From Ruminococcaceae bacterium YAD3003 (GTDB lineage: Bacteria; Bacillota; Clostridia; Saccharofermentanales; Saccharofermentanaceae): DNA of 52,607 bases. Each line of letters begins with the position of its first letter. Position 1 is the first letter of the stretch. Positions 34,032 to 42,803 of the stretch are shown here, piece by piece. The position numbers and the translations under genes are program-made. The notes beneath the pieces were generated by a model, which worked only from the letters and a program-made list of their open reading frames with translations, was not told where the DNA came from and ran no database searches. The stretch covers positions 1-52,607 of the forward strand of contig FNPA01000016.1 of NCBI GenBank assembly GCA_900107185.1. Direction: 5' to 3'.

Positions 34032-35462
34032 TTAAATATGTTCGATTACTATAAACTTACCTTTCTGATACGGAATGAGTCCCGTATTGTCATTAAATCC
34101 GCTCATTGAAGATGCTGAGAAATCGTTTGGCCAGATCGTAATCTTTGCGCTGTTGATCTCAGTTGTCATAACAGGTGTGAGATTGAGCGAATATTCGATA
34201 TAAGCAGGCTTTGCTGTACCATTCTCATCGAGTTCACCTTCCACATAAGATACAGTAAGCATTATCTTTTTGGTCTCATCAGTCTTGGGATCTGTTGCAT
34301 CCTTGATCGTGTTGAGCTCAGCTGCATTGTAACTATCCATGCTGCCGTCATAGATTCTCGCCTCGACTGTTACAGACTTCCTTGTAACCTGGACTGTCTG
34401 TGATGAGTAAACTGCATCATAAGTATCTACCTTAACTTCGTGACCGTTAATGATGTCTCCATCAGCAACAGTTGCTTCAGCGAGCTTGGCAGCATAATCG
34501 TTGATCACAGCTGAATCCATTGCCTGGTCTGCAAAGAGGAAATCTTCATTAAGGATAAGATTCTTTACTTCATTACTGCCCTTGAAAAGAGAGATTCTGA
34601 AGTAAACGTCAGTATCTGTTCCGTTAAGGCCATTACCGTTAAGGGAAGATACCCAGGAAATAGTATTAGTAGTCTTATCGTAATTAATGGATTTTACTGT
34701 GAGACCTTCCTGTGCTGCAGGGAGATAAACAGTATCAACAGAAGATCCTTCATAACCTTCGTAATAACCTACGAGGCTCTTTGTTTTTCTGAAGTTGTAA
34801 GATCTGGTAGGAACTGTTGTTGTAGCACCATCATAGGCCGATGTGCCCCAGCCGTTTTTATGCTGCGTGCTCGCAAATACTGACAGACACTTAGCTGAGT
34901 AATGAAGCTGCTTATAACTGTCTACTGCTTTCTCAACGTCAAGCTCAATAGTAATCATTCCACTGAATACTGTAGCATCGTAGAAATATGGCTGAATCAG
35001 AGATTTAACACATGTGCTCTGGACACTGCCTGTATCAGAAGGATTGTATGTAAGTAAATATCTCATATGGACAGAAGAATTTGCAGGTTCTGTCTCAGGA
35101 TCGAAACTGTTGAATGCAGTTGCATCGAATCTGCTCTCAAGGTAAATGTTGCTCGTCTGATTCTGTGCGACAAATGCAAACGGTGTAGCCTTACCGTCCT
35201 TAACAACATTCTCAGAAACCCACTCTTCGAGACTTCCGCTCTTCTCCATCTGCAGCAGGGCTGTCTGAGTTGCCTGATAGATAGTCTCAGCGTTCTTATC
35301 GTTCTGGGTTAACTGGGATCTTCTCAAGTATCCGATTGCGGATCCGACTCCGGCAGCTGCTAGTATTGAAAGTATTACGAGCACAACAACCAATTCAATG
35401 AGCGTTACACCCATTGCACTCTTATATCTAATCAACCTGTTACAGATTGCCTTTTTTGTCAT
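34032..35462 (-). CDS. Large type IV pilin-like protein (476 residues)
   Basis: The leader TKKAICNRLIRYKSAMG is cut before VTLIELVVVLVILSILAAAG, with Gly at -1 and Glu at +5, then a helix (YLRRSQLTQNDKNAETIYQATQTALLQ) shared in style with the other pilins here. The extracytoplasmic part is about 430 residues, three times the usual size, and rich in Thr/Ser/Asp strands, with no domain I can name. The ATG has AAGGAG 11 bp upstream; a GTG seven codons earlier overlaps that site. It is the first gene of the pilus assembly operon, with a good promoter. It may be an alternative structural pilin or a tip subunit. Confidence 0.87.
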   Translation of the reverse strand: MTKKAICNRLIRYKSAMGVTLIELVVVLVILSILAAAGVGSAIGYLRRSQLTQNDKNAETIYQATQTALLQMEKSGSLEEWVSENVVKDGKATPFAFVAQNQTSNIYLESRFDATAFNSFDPETEPANSSVHMRYLLTYNPSDTGSVQSTCVKSLIQPYFYDATVFSGMITIELDVEKAVDSYKQLHYSAKCLSVFASTQHKNGWGTSAYDGATTTVPTRSYNFRKTKSLVGYYEGYEGSSVDTVYLPAAQEGLTVKSINYDKTTNTISWVSSLNGNGLNGTDTDVYFRISLFKGSNEVKNLILNEDFLFADQAMDSAVINDYAAKLAEATVADGDIINGHEVKVDTYDAVYSSQTVQVTRKSVTVEARIYDGSMDSYNAAELNTIKDATDPKTDETKKIMLTVSYVEGELDENGTAKPAYIEYSLNLTPVMTTEINSAKITIWPNDFSASSMSGFNDNTGLIPYQKGKFIVIEHI

Positions 35463-35530
35463 ACTCCGTAACTCTCCTTGCACCCTTGAGACCGGAAGTC
35501 TTCGAAAATGTATAATTTTTCTTATAATTT

Positions 35531-35559
35531 ATTTTAATTTTGGGCAGGTATATAGTCAA
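35531..35559 (-). promoter_or_regulatory. Promoter of the pilus assembly operon
   Basis: On the minus strand TTGACT (35559-35554), 17 bp, TAAAAT (35536-35531). It lies about 70 bp before the first gene. No other strong promoter is seen until the one before pilA, so one transcript could cover 35462 to 27606. Confidence 0.7.
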
Positions 35560-35663
35560 ATTACCTTTTTGTTAAATGAATAAACATTTTGAGAACAAGA
35601 ATACCTTTATGTTAACAGGCTTTGCGGGAATTAAGAGTTTTCGAACACCAAGCATAAAAATAA

Positions 35664-35688
35664 GGCTGTGTAACAATGTTACACAGCC
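35664..35688 (-). terminator. Terminator of the GH3 glycosidase gene
   Basis: GGCTGTGTAAC and GTTACACAGCC form a perfect 11-bp stem with an AAT loop; on the minus strand TTATTTTTATG follows. The interval 35463-35716 holds only this and the pilus operon promoter. Confidence 0.92.
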
Positions 35689-35716
35689 ATCAAAGCCTTT
35701 ATTTATAAAGTTTTTG

Positions 35717-37804
35717 TCAGATTGAAAATTTGAACGCTTTTTTACCTGTAAGGCTTTCAGTGAGGCTGTCAGGCTGGCCAAAACCTACGTAGAAGTTTAT
35801 CTTACCTTCTGCAGCAACCCTCTCACCGGCTTCATTTACAACTGTAAAGCGCTGTGCAGGAACAGGTATCTCAACAGTAGCTGTCTTACCTGCTTCAGCA
35901 GTTACTCTGGCAAAAGCAGCAAGTCTTGTATTCTTTACTTCATTGGCATCCTCAGCCTTGAGATATACCTGGATTACTTCTGTTGTTGCGATATCGCCTG
36001 TGTTAGCAACATCAACCTTAAGAGTAATACCGCTGTCCTTATCACCATCGTAGCTTACGTTAGTGATATCCATATTGCCGTAAGTAAGGCCGTAACCAAA
36101 CGGATAGAGCGGTGTTGTCTCAAGATAACGGTAAGTTCTGCCCTTCATGGCGTAATCTGTAAACTCAGGAAGGTCGTTTGTATCCTTATAGAAAGTAACA
36201 GGGAGCTTACCGGAAGGATTTACCTTACCGAAAAGGATCTCACCAATGGACTTACCGCCTCTTGCACCCGGATACCATGCCTGGAGAATAGCAGAAGACT
36301 TCTCGCTCAACAGGCTCAGATCCATACAGGAACCGGCCATAACAATTGTGATGAACGGCTTACCTGATGCAATAACCTTATCAATGAGCTTGAGCTGTGT
36401 TCTGGGGAACTTGAGATCCGGCTTGTCGCCTGACTTGTACTGGTTACCCTGGTCACCTTCCTCGCCTTCGAGGTTCTCGTTAAGACCTATTACCAGAACA
36501 ACGAGATCAGATCTCTTCATTACTGCTTCTGCTTCAGCGAGTCTGTGGTATTCACGTGAGAGGAAATCCGGCTTCGGAGTGCTGATGTCACATCCTTCGG
36601 AATAGAGGATTCTCATGTCATCGCCTGCAGCGCTCCTGATACCCTCTAAGGCTGTGATGTACTCTGAGGATGTTCCGTAGTAGTTACCGATAAGGCATGC
36701 TCTGGAGTCAGCGTTAGGGCCGATTACGGAGATAACCTTTGTCTTGTTCTTGTCGATAGGAAGGATGCCGTCATTCTTAAGGAGGACAATACTCTCATCA
36801 GCGGCTCTCTTTGCAACTGCAAGGTTTTCCTTTGACTCAACATCAAGATAGTTAAGACCGTCGAATTCAGTCTCATCGAACATACCGAGAATATATCTTG
36901 TAGTAAAGAGTCTAACGGCAGCTGTTCTGATGTCCTCTTCTGTTACGAGGCCCTGGTTATATGCCTCCATAAGATGAATGTATGTGCATCCGCAGTTGAG
37001 GTCGCAACCCTTCTTAAGTGCCAGTGCAGCACTCTCCTGCTCATTCTTTGTTACCTTGTGATGCTCATGGAAATCTCTGATAGCCCAGCAGTCAGAAACG
37101 ATGTGGCCTTCAAACTTCCATGCATCGCGGATGATGTTCTGGAGATATGAATGTCCGCAGCAGGGTTCGCCGTTTGTTCTGTTATAAGCACCCATTACGG
37201 ATTCAACCTTTGCATCCTTAACGCACGCTTCGAAAGCAGGAAGATATGTCTCATACAGATCTTTCTGTGAGCATATAGCGTTGAATCTGTGTCTCTGGTC
37301 TTCCGGTCCTGAATGCACTACGAAATGCTTAGCGCAAGCGGCAGCCTTCATGTATTCGCCATCGCCCTGCAGTCCTTTGATAAAAGGAACAGCCAGGTCA
37401 GAAATAAGAACAGGATCCTCACCATATGTCTCCTGTCCTCTGCCCCACCTCGGGTCTCTGAACAGGTTTACATTAGGTGACCAGAAAGTAAGTCCCTTGT
37501 AGATATCTCTGTCGCCATTAGCCTTATATTCGTTATATTTAGCACGGCCTTCTGTTGAGCATACAACGCCGACTTCACCTAACAGTTCACTGTCGAAAGT
37601 TGCGCCCAAACCGATTGCCTGGGGAAAGCTCGTAGCAGTACCGGCTCTCGCAACACCATGCAATGATTCATTCCACCAGTTGTATTCGGGAATTCCCAAT
37701 CTGTCGATTGCAGGAGAATCGTATCTTAATTGTGATGCAGCTTCCTCAACAGTCATCTTGCTGACTAATTCTTCAGCTCTCTTCTTTGCTAATTCTCTGT
37801 CCAT
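35717..37804 (-). CDS. Family GH3 beta-xylosidase/beta-glucosidase, intracellular
   Basis: A 695-residue glycoside hydrolase of family 3. Domains: TIM barrel (about 30-260), alpha/beta sandwich (about 310-530) and fibronectin-III-like C-terminal domain (about 600-680). The nucleophile is Asp238 in VSDCWAI; the substrate motif KH is in AAACAKHFVVHSGPE. The N-terminal signature YNWWNESLHGVARAG is of the subgroup rich in beta-xylosidases. No signal peptide exists, so it acts on imported oligosaccharides. The ATG has AGGAGG upstream. It is divergent from an AraC-type gene, and pentose genes follow, so xylo-oligosaccharide cleavage is the favoured role; glucosidase or arabinosidase activity cannot be excluded. 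Confidence 0.9.
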   Translation of the reverse strand: MDRELAKKRAEELVSKMTVEEAASQLRYDSPAIDRLGIPEYNWWNESLHGVARAGTATSFPQAIGLGATFDSELLGEVGVVCSTEGRAKYNEYKANGDRDIYKGLTFWSPNVNLFRDPRWGRGQETYGEDPVLISDLAVPFIKGLQGDGEYMKAAACAKHFVVHSGPEDQRHRFNAICSQKDLYETYLPAFEACVKDAKVESVMGAYNRTNGEPCCGHSYLQNIIRDAWKFEGHIVSDCWAIRDFHEHHKVTKNEQESAALALKKGCDLNCGCTYIHLMEAYNQGLVTEEDIRTAAVRLFTTRYILGMFDETEFDGLNYLDVESKENLAVAKRAADESIVLLKNDGILPIDKNKTKVISVIGPNADSRACLIGNYYGTSSEYITALEGIRSAAGDDMRILYSEGCDISTPKPDFLSREYHRLAEAEAVMKRSDLVVLVIGLNENLEGEEGDQGNQYKSGDKPDLKFPRTQLKLIDKVIASGKPFITIVMAGSCMDLSLLSEKSSAILQAWYPGARGGKSIGEILFGKVNPSGKLPVTFYKDTNDLPEFTDYAMKGRTYRYLETTPLYPFGYGLTYGNMDITNVSYDGDKDSGITLKVDVANTGDIATTEVIQVYLKAEDANEVKNTRLAAFARVTAEAGKTATVEIPVPAQRFTVVNEAGERVAAEGKINFYVGFGQPDSLTESLTGKKAFKFSI

Positions 37805-37982
37805 GGGATTAGCCTCCTGTTCAAGTGATATTAGTATTGTAAATGATTTGCATTTGCTCTGATATCTAACTTCTTGTTTAAAGTTATACAAATATTGCGG
37901 TATTTACCTCTAAACAGGCTTGAAAATGACTATTTGAGTATATAAAATTGTAGCATTCACTTTATTGGGTATGGGGTTAAAA

Positions 37983-38912
37983 ATGCAATTTAACGATAAT
38001 TCAGTACCGGGCAAATATCAGCAGCCTATCGGCAGTTTCGCCGGAAGAATCGTCAGCAACGATGTAGAAGAAGTAGAGCTGATTCCCGGTTCAAATATGA
38101 GAATCTGGTACAACAACCGTTCTGAGGACTACCCTGTCCACAGGCATAGTTGTCTGGAAATCACGATACCGATTGAGAAGTCTTACACGTATATCTTCGA
38201 CGATCGTACTATCGTACTTAACGAGAAAGAGATACTCATGGTACCGCCGGATATGCTCCACAAGATTTCAGGAACAAAATCAGGAATCAGATTTATCTAT
38301 CTTTTCAACATTGATTTCCTTAAGGGATTCTTCGATTATGAAGAATTCAAAAAGATAATTTCCGAACCTCTGGTCATTACATCAGAGACACACCCTGATG
38401 TGTACAACCTGATTTTCGAGAGGTTCATGGAGATCAACGATCTGTATTTCTTCTACTCAACAACAGTAAAAGAGATATCGATCTTTTCAAAGCTTATGGA
38501 TGTTTTCGGAATGCTCATGAAGAAAGACTATTCCGAGGGACTCACTGCTCCTCACAACGATAAGCAGAGAGAAGTCTATATCAAGTTCAGAACACTTGCT
38601 GAATGGCTCGCTGTACACAGCAGTGAGAATGTCTCAATGGATGAGGCAGCTAACCACGTCGGTTATTCGAAGTTCCATTTCGCGAGACTGTTCAAGGAAT
38701 ATACCGGAATGACTTTCAATGATTATCAGACGACATTAAAGCTCAAGGAAGTTGAGAGACAGCTCACTGATACGGATCAGCAGATCAGTGACATCGCGAT
38801 GGCGTGCGGATTCAATAACCTCACTTCCCTGTCCAGAAGTTTCAAAAAGCAGTACGGCTGCTCCCCTTCCCAATTCAGGAACAGGATCAGAAGATCGAAG
38901 AAAAAGGCTTAA
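37983..38912 (+). CDS. AraC-family transcriptional regulator
   Basis: A 309-residue regulator with an N-terminal cupin-type sugar-binding domain (about 30-170; DYPVHRHSCLEITIPIEK) and two C-terminal helix-turn-helix motifs (about 215-305; MDEAANHVGYSKFHFARLF and ISDIAMACGFNNLTSLSRSF), ending in the family signature. It is divergent from the GH3 gene and upstream of the importer genes, so it probably activates them in response to a pentose or oligosaccharide. I start at MQFNDNS, six bases after GGGG; an ATG four codons earlier is open. The 178-bp shared interval has a TTGAAA / TATAAA pair (37920, 37941; 15-bp spacer) for this gene. Confidence 0.92.
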   Translation: MQFNDNSVPGKYQQPIGSFAGRIVSNDVEEVELIPGSNMRIWYNNRSEDYPVHRHSCLEITIPIEKSYTYIFDDRTIVLNEKEILMVPPDMLHKISGTKSGIRFIYLFNIDFLKGFFDYEEFKKIISEPLVITSETHPDVYNLIFERFMEINDLYFFYSTTVKEISIFSKLMDVFGMLMKKDYSEGLTAPHNDKQREVYIKFRTLAEWLAVHSSENVSMDEAANHVGYSKFHFARLFKEYTGMTFNDYQTTLKLKEVERQLTDTDQQISDIAMACGFNNLTSLSRSFKKQYGCSPSQFRNRIRRSKKKA

Positions 38913-38933
38913 TTTATTTCGGACTCAAAAACA

Positions 38934-38962
38934 AAGGTTGTCTCAATAAGAGGCAACCTTTT
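38934..38962 (+). terminator. Terminator of the AraC-family gene
   Basis: AAGGTTGTCTC and GAGGCAACCTT form an 11-bp stem with an AATAA loop, followed by T residues. It shares the TGTCTC ... GAGGCA core with two other terminators in the window. Confidence 0.9.
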
Positions 38963-38988
38963 AGTTTGGATTTTTTTAGTCAAAAAAG

Positions 38989-39027
38989 AACTGCGTCTCC
39001 GGGGAGGCAATTTCCGAAGACGCAGTT
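38989..39027 (-). terminator. Terminator of the sugar ABC importer operon
   Basis: AACTGCGTCT and AGACGCAGTT form a perfect 10-bp stem; on the minus strand a CTTTTTT tract follows. The loop contains a second small stem (CCGG ... CCGG). Confidence 0.9.
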
Positions 39028-39070
39028 TGAATTTTTTGTTGATTCCAGCCGAAGCCGGATGTGATAAGTC

Positions 39071-39946
39071 TTAAGACTTGACACCACCGAGTGCGACACC
39101 CTCAACGATGTACTTAGACAAGAAAGCATATACAACGATGAGAGGAAGAACTGTTACGAAGAGTCCTAAGTAAATAGCACCGTACTCTGTTCTGTAAATA
39201 TCACCATTGAGCAATGAGATCATTACAGGGAGTGTCTTCTTATTCTTATCTGTGAGGAGAATGAGAGGCATGAAGAGGTTATTCCAGCTACCTACATAAG
39301 CGAAGATTGCCTGTGTAGCGATAGCGGGCTTCATAAGAGGAATAACGATCTGGTTAAAGATTCTGAACTCTCCTGCGCCGTCAATTCTCGCAGACTGAAC
39401 GATTTCCATTGAGAGTGAAGCCTGCAGATACTGTCTCATGAAGAATACAACCATCGGAGCTGCGATTGAAGGGAGAATGAGCATTGAGAGCTTATTTACC
39501 AAACCGAGCTTGTAGACTGCCTGATAGAAACCGATCATGGTAACTGTACCAGGGATCATCATGATTGCCATGATCATACCATTGAATGCATCTCTGAACT
39601 TCCACTCATAAGCCTGGATAGCATAAGCTGTGAGGCATGAGAAGTATACGTTAAGAACTGTTGAGCAAGTAGCAACGATAAATGAGTTAAGGAAACCAAC
39701 GAAGGGGTGGAAATCCTTAGAGTTGATAACCTGCCAGTTCTTAGCGAGATTCTGGAAAGGATGAGCAGACCAAAGTGTAAGTGTGCTCTGCTGAACTTCG
39801 TATGTGCTCTTGAAAGCATTCGCAAACATCATTACGAAGGGGAAGAGAGTCATAATCGAGAAGATGATTGATACGATATAAATGACTACCTTCAAAATAA
39901 TATCGTTTCTCTTAATAGAAGAAGCTTTAATTGTATTGTCACTCAT
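39071..39946 (-). CDS. Carbohydrate ABC transporter permease (MalG type)
   Basis: A 291-residue inner-membrane protein with six predicted helices and the EAA loop of binding-protein-dependent permeases (ARIDGAGEFRIFNQIVIPLM). Such CUT1 permeases pair with a MalF-type partner, encoded just upstream with an 11-bp gap. The C-terminus (KYIVEGVALGGVKS) is typical of MalG/LacG-like proteins. No ATPase gene is in the operon; a shared MsmK-like ATPase encoded elsewhere is the usual arrangement. Substrate inferred from context: xylo- or arabino-oligosaccharides. Confidence 0.94.
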   Translation of the reverse strand: MSDNTIKASSIKRNDIILKVVIYIVSIIFSIMTLFPFVMMFANAFKSTYEVQQSTLTLWSAHPFQNLAKNWQVINSKDFHPFVGFLNSFIVATCSTVLNVYFSCLTAYAIQAYEWKFRDAFNGMIMAIMMIPGTVTMIGFYQAVYKLGLVNKLSMLILPSIAAPMVVFFMRQYLQASLSMEIVQSARIDGAGEFRIFNQIVIPLMKPAIATQAIFAYVGSWNNLFMPLILLTDKNKKTLPVMISLLNGDIYRTEYGAIYLGLFVTVLPLIVVYAFLSKYIVEGVALGGVKS

Positions 39947-39957
39947 AGCGTTTCACC

Positions 39958-40941
39958 TCACAAACCCTTCCTAGCAGCCTTGAGCTCCTGCTTTCTGAGC
40001 TTCTTGAGCTTAGCCTCATCTCTATCTCTGAGGATGTAGAAGAGGATAGAAGACAGAATAACAATGATGATGAACAAGATTACACTTGCTGCAGCTGCTC
40101 TGTTATATAGATAACTTCCGCCGAAGGCCTGGTTACGAATATACATGTTTGTTGTAAGACCAGCGTTGTTTGCCTTTGTTCCGATATAGAGCTGAGGAAT
40201 ATCGAACATGTTGAGACCACCGATAAGGGATGTTACGAGAACGAACAACATGATCTGACGGATACAAGGGATAGTAACCTTGAAGAATGTCTGAACTCTG
40301 TTCGCACCGTCGATCTCAGCAGCTTCGAAAATCTCAGGGCTGATACCGATAACACCAGCGATAAGGTTAACCATTGTGTGGCCATACCACTGGAAGAACT
40401 GAACGAAAGCAATGATGATCTTTACAGGCCACTCATGTGCATTAAAGTTGTATGCTTCTCTGGTTACACCGAAAACCTTAGCAACACCTGAGAAGATATC
40501 GTTGAAAGCTCCCTTAGGATAACCGAACAAAACGTTGAACAAGATAGCAAGAGTAGCAGCCGTAATAATATTCGGCATGTAGAACAAGATCTTGAATAAG
40601 CCTGTTCCCTTTACCTTAGATCTTCTGTCTGTAAACCATGCCGTGAACAGAAGAGCAAAACCGATCTGAGGTATGAAGTTGAAGATCCAGATGATCCAAG
40701 TATTCTTGAATGCCTTCTGGAATGTTCCGGATGTTAATACATCCTTGAAGTTAGCGAACAAATTCTTTCCTACTGTAGGAAGGAAATGCCACTCTGTGTT
40801 ACCGGCACCCTTCAAATCAGTAAAACCGATAATGAAAGTATAAATAACCGGATAAAGTGTGAATAAGCAGAATGCAACAATAAACGGAATTGAGAACAAA
40901 TATCCGTACTTTGCATAGTTAACAAGTTTTTTGTTTCTCAT
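39958..40941 (-). CDS. Carbohydrate ABC transporter permease (MalF type)
   Basis: A 327-residue polytopic permease of the CUT1 family, with the EAA motif EAAEIDGANRVQTFFKVTIP and six helices. The basic C-terminal tail (RDRDEAKLKKLRKQELKAARKG) is longer than usual. It follows the binding-protein gene across a terminator-like hairpin, so it should be made at a lower level. AGGAGG stands before the ATG. Confidence 0.94.
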   Translation of the reverse strand: MRNKKLVNYAKYGYLFSIPFIVAFCLFTLYPVIYTFIIGFTDLKGAGNTEWHFLPTVGKNLFANFKDVLTSGTFQKAFKNTWIIWIFNFIPQIGFALLFTAWFTDRRSKVKGTGLFKILFYMPNIITAATLAILFNVLFGYPKGAFNDIFSGVAKVFGVTREAYNFNAHEWPVKIIIAFVQFFQWYGHTMVNLIAGVIGISPEIFEAAEIDGANRVQTFFKVTIPCIRQIMLFVLVTSLIGGLNMFDIPQLYIGTKANNAGLTTNMYIRNQAFGGSYLYNRAAAASVILFIIIVILSSILFYILRDRDEAKLKKLRKQELKAARKGL

Positions 40942-40965
40942 ACAGCCTCCTCTAAGTTTTAAAAA

Positions 40966-40998
40966 GCGGCAGGGTAAATGCCTGATCTACCCTGCCGC
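40966..40998 (-). terminator. Attenuating terminator between binding protein and permease genes
   Basis: GCGGCAGGGTA and TACCCTGCCGC form a perfect 11-bp stem; on the minus strand TTTTT follows directly. Placement after the binding-protein stop and before the permease site fits the known pattern in which binding protein is made in excess over permeases. Confidence 0.88.
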
Positions 40999-41023
40999 CA
41001 CAGCGTCTAATAATTAGGTACTA

Positions 41024-42466
41024 TTAGAATGAGAGGTTATCAGATACGTTAGTCTTGAAAGCCTCAATAGCGCCGTCTCTGTCGAGGTTGCCTTCAGCAT
41101 ACTGTGTAGCTGCGTCAGTGAAGTAACCATTGATGGTCTCGTCATACTGAGTCATAGCCTTACCAGAAGCGTTAGCGTTACCAGCGATGAATGCAGGGAA
41201 GATGTTCTGACCGCCGCAGAAAGGAAGTGTTCCGTCAGACTTAGCCATAACTACGCCTGAAGCAACTGTATCCTTAGCGCCGTTGCCCATCTTGTCGTTA
41301 GCCCAGAGATACTGGAGACCTGTCTCTGAAGTATCAAGTGTGATCCACTCGATGAGTTCAGCAACGCCTTCAGCGTGAGCTGTACCGTCTCTACCGAGAA
41401 CCCATGTGCCGCCCCAGAAGAAGCCAACCGGCGGAGCGCAAACTCTCCAGTCACCATATGTGCCCTGGCCTTCAGCCTCGCCACCGCAGTTACCGATCAT
41501 AACGTAGTTGATGAGCCAAGCAGGTCCGAAGAAGCAGAAAACGCCCTTAGCGCCTGTGCCTGCCATATCAGCATACCAAGCTTCTGTCCAACCAGCTGCG
41601 TCATTTGAAAGACCCTCATCCTTGAGCTTCTTAGCGATGTCAAGGTAAGCTTCTCTCTCAGGAGCGATGTTGAGCTCGCCGTTAACGATCCAAGGCTGTG
41701 TAGCACTCTTCTCGCAAACGTTCCACATATCGCCTGCACCAGAAACTACAGCATATCCCTTTTCCTTAAGAGTAGCTGCTGCTTCCCAGAACTTATCCCA
41801 GTTGCCTGAACCAGCACCAACAATGTTCTCGATCTCAGCTGCATCGTCTGTACCGAAAACTTCCTTAGCGATGGAAGCTCTGTAGATCATAGCACCACCA
41901 GTAGCCTGATAACCGAGTGCAACAATCTTGCCGTCACGTGTACCGATATCGATTGTGTAAGGTGCGATCTCTGCTGCTGCAGCCTTAGCATCTACGTCAA
42001 TACCGAGTGACTCATATGTAGCTGCGAACTTAGCCATATCACCCTGTGAATACTTGAGGATGAAAGCTGCCTCTGCTGCATACATATCAGGAGCTGTGTC
42101 GCCACCAGCTACGAGAGCTGCGTCGAGAGCCTGCTGATAAGCACCACCGTCTGTAGCGATGATTGTGCACTGAACTGTGTACTTCTCACCGAAAGCAGGG
42201 TTCTGAGTAACATACTGGTTAACCATGTTAGGAATCTCGTTTGTGAATGACCACAAATTGATTACCTCAGCACCTGTACCAATTGTCATCTCCTGCTTAG
42301 CAGTTGTTGTTTCCTCAGTATCATCAGTAGCATCTGTGCTATCTGTCTCTACTGTCTCGCCTGTTGCATCTGTTGCTCCAGTAGCGTCTGTCTCAGGTGT
42401 TGTACAACCTGCTGCGAATGCAGCGACCATTGCTACTGAAAGAACACCGGCAATAACCTTTTTCAT
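41024..42466 (-). CDS. Carbohydrate ABC transporter substrate-binding lipoprotein
   Basis: A 480-residue family 1 extracellular solute-binding protein. Signal peptide MKKVIAGVLSVAMVAAF ends in the lipobox AAGC, so Cys21 becomes lipid-anchored. A Thr/Asp/Glu-rich tether (about 22-60) precedes the binding domain, which shows the typical Trp-rich ligand region (WNVCEKSATQPW, EAWYADMAG, GGTWVLGRDG). It is the first gene of the importer operon, with AAGGAGG before the ATG. Aromatic residues in the pocket suit an oligosaccharide. The substrate cannot be named from sequence alone. Confidence 0.94.
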   Translation of the reverse strand: MKKVIAGVLSVAMVAAFAAGCTTPETDATGATDATGETVETDSTDATDDTEETTTAKQEMTIGTGAEVINLWSFTNEIPNMVNQYVTQNPAFGEKYTVQCTIIATDGGAYQQALDAALVAGGDTAPDMYAAEAAFILKYSQGDMAKFAATYESLGIDVDAKAAAAEIAPYTIDIGTRDGKIVALGYQATGGAMIYRASIAKEVFGTDDAAEIENIVGAGSGNWDKFWEAAATLKEKGYAVVSGAGDMWNVCEKSATQPWIVNGELNIAPEREAYLDIAKKLKDEGLSNDAAGWTEAWYADMAGTGAKGVFCFFGPAWLINYVMIGNCGGEAEGQGTYGDWRVCAPPVGFFWGGTWVLGRDGTAHAEGVAELIEWITLDTSETGLQYLWANDKMGNGAKDTVASGVVMAKSDGTLPFCGGQNIFPAFIAGNANASGKAMTQYDETINGYFTDAATQYAEGNLDRDGAIEAFKTNVSDNLSF

Positions 42467-42494
42467 AAAGTTTCCTCCTTAATGAATTTGTTCG

Positions 42495-42508
42495 GGACCT
42501 TTCGGTCC
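42495..42508 (-). promoter_or_regulatory. GNRA-capped hairpin in the importer mRNA leader
   Basis: In the minus-strand RNA GGACC-GAAA-GGTCC makes a 5-bp stem with a GAAA tetraloop, just before the AAGGAGG site of the binding-protein gene. It may stabilise the mRNA 5' end or modulate initiation. Confidence 0.5.
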
Positions 42509-42692
42509 TTCCACACAGTAAATATTAGTCAAAAACGGGGTATGTTTCTCCACATTTTTTGCTACAATTTGACCATAATTATACAAATCTTGCGTTTATT
42601 GAATAAATTGTACAAAATTTGCTCTCTCAAAGGATAAATTGCATAAAACAGAGTCAATTCGTATGCTTTTTAACAAGTCATTTTATCTCCGT

Positions 42693-42709
42693 TTGTGCGG
42701 AACGCACAA
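42693..42709. promoter_or_regulatory. Perfect inverted repeat between importer and yesL genes
   Basis: TTGTGCG-GAA-CGCACAA, a 7-bp perfect inverted repeat around 3 bases. It lies in the 337-bp divergent interval, 26 bp upstream of the yesL -35 box. A dimeric regulator could bind here. The rest of the interval holds a minus-strand TATAAT near 42588-42593 without a clear -35. Confidence 0.5.
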
Positions 42710-42734
42710 CCAACCTAATGAATCGCTTCTGTCG

Positions 42735-42764
42735 TTGTGGGTTTCTTATATGTAATGTGATAAT
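42735..42764 (+). promoter_or_regulatory. Candidate promoter of the yesL gene
   Basis: TTGTGG (42735-42740), 18 bp, GATAAT (42759-42764), 40 bp before the ATG. Confidence 0.45.
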
Positions 42765-42803
42765 ATTTGTTCATTATATACATATAGTCTAAGGGAGAAC
42801 ATC

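Noticed and set aside
18841-35559. Type II secretion system instead of type IV pilus
   Set aside because: A PilM-PilN-PilO set and multiple Gram-positive pilins fit T4P; there is no outer membrane secretin or GspC/GspL-type gene in the window.
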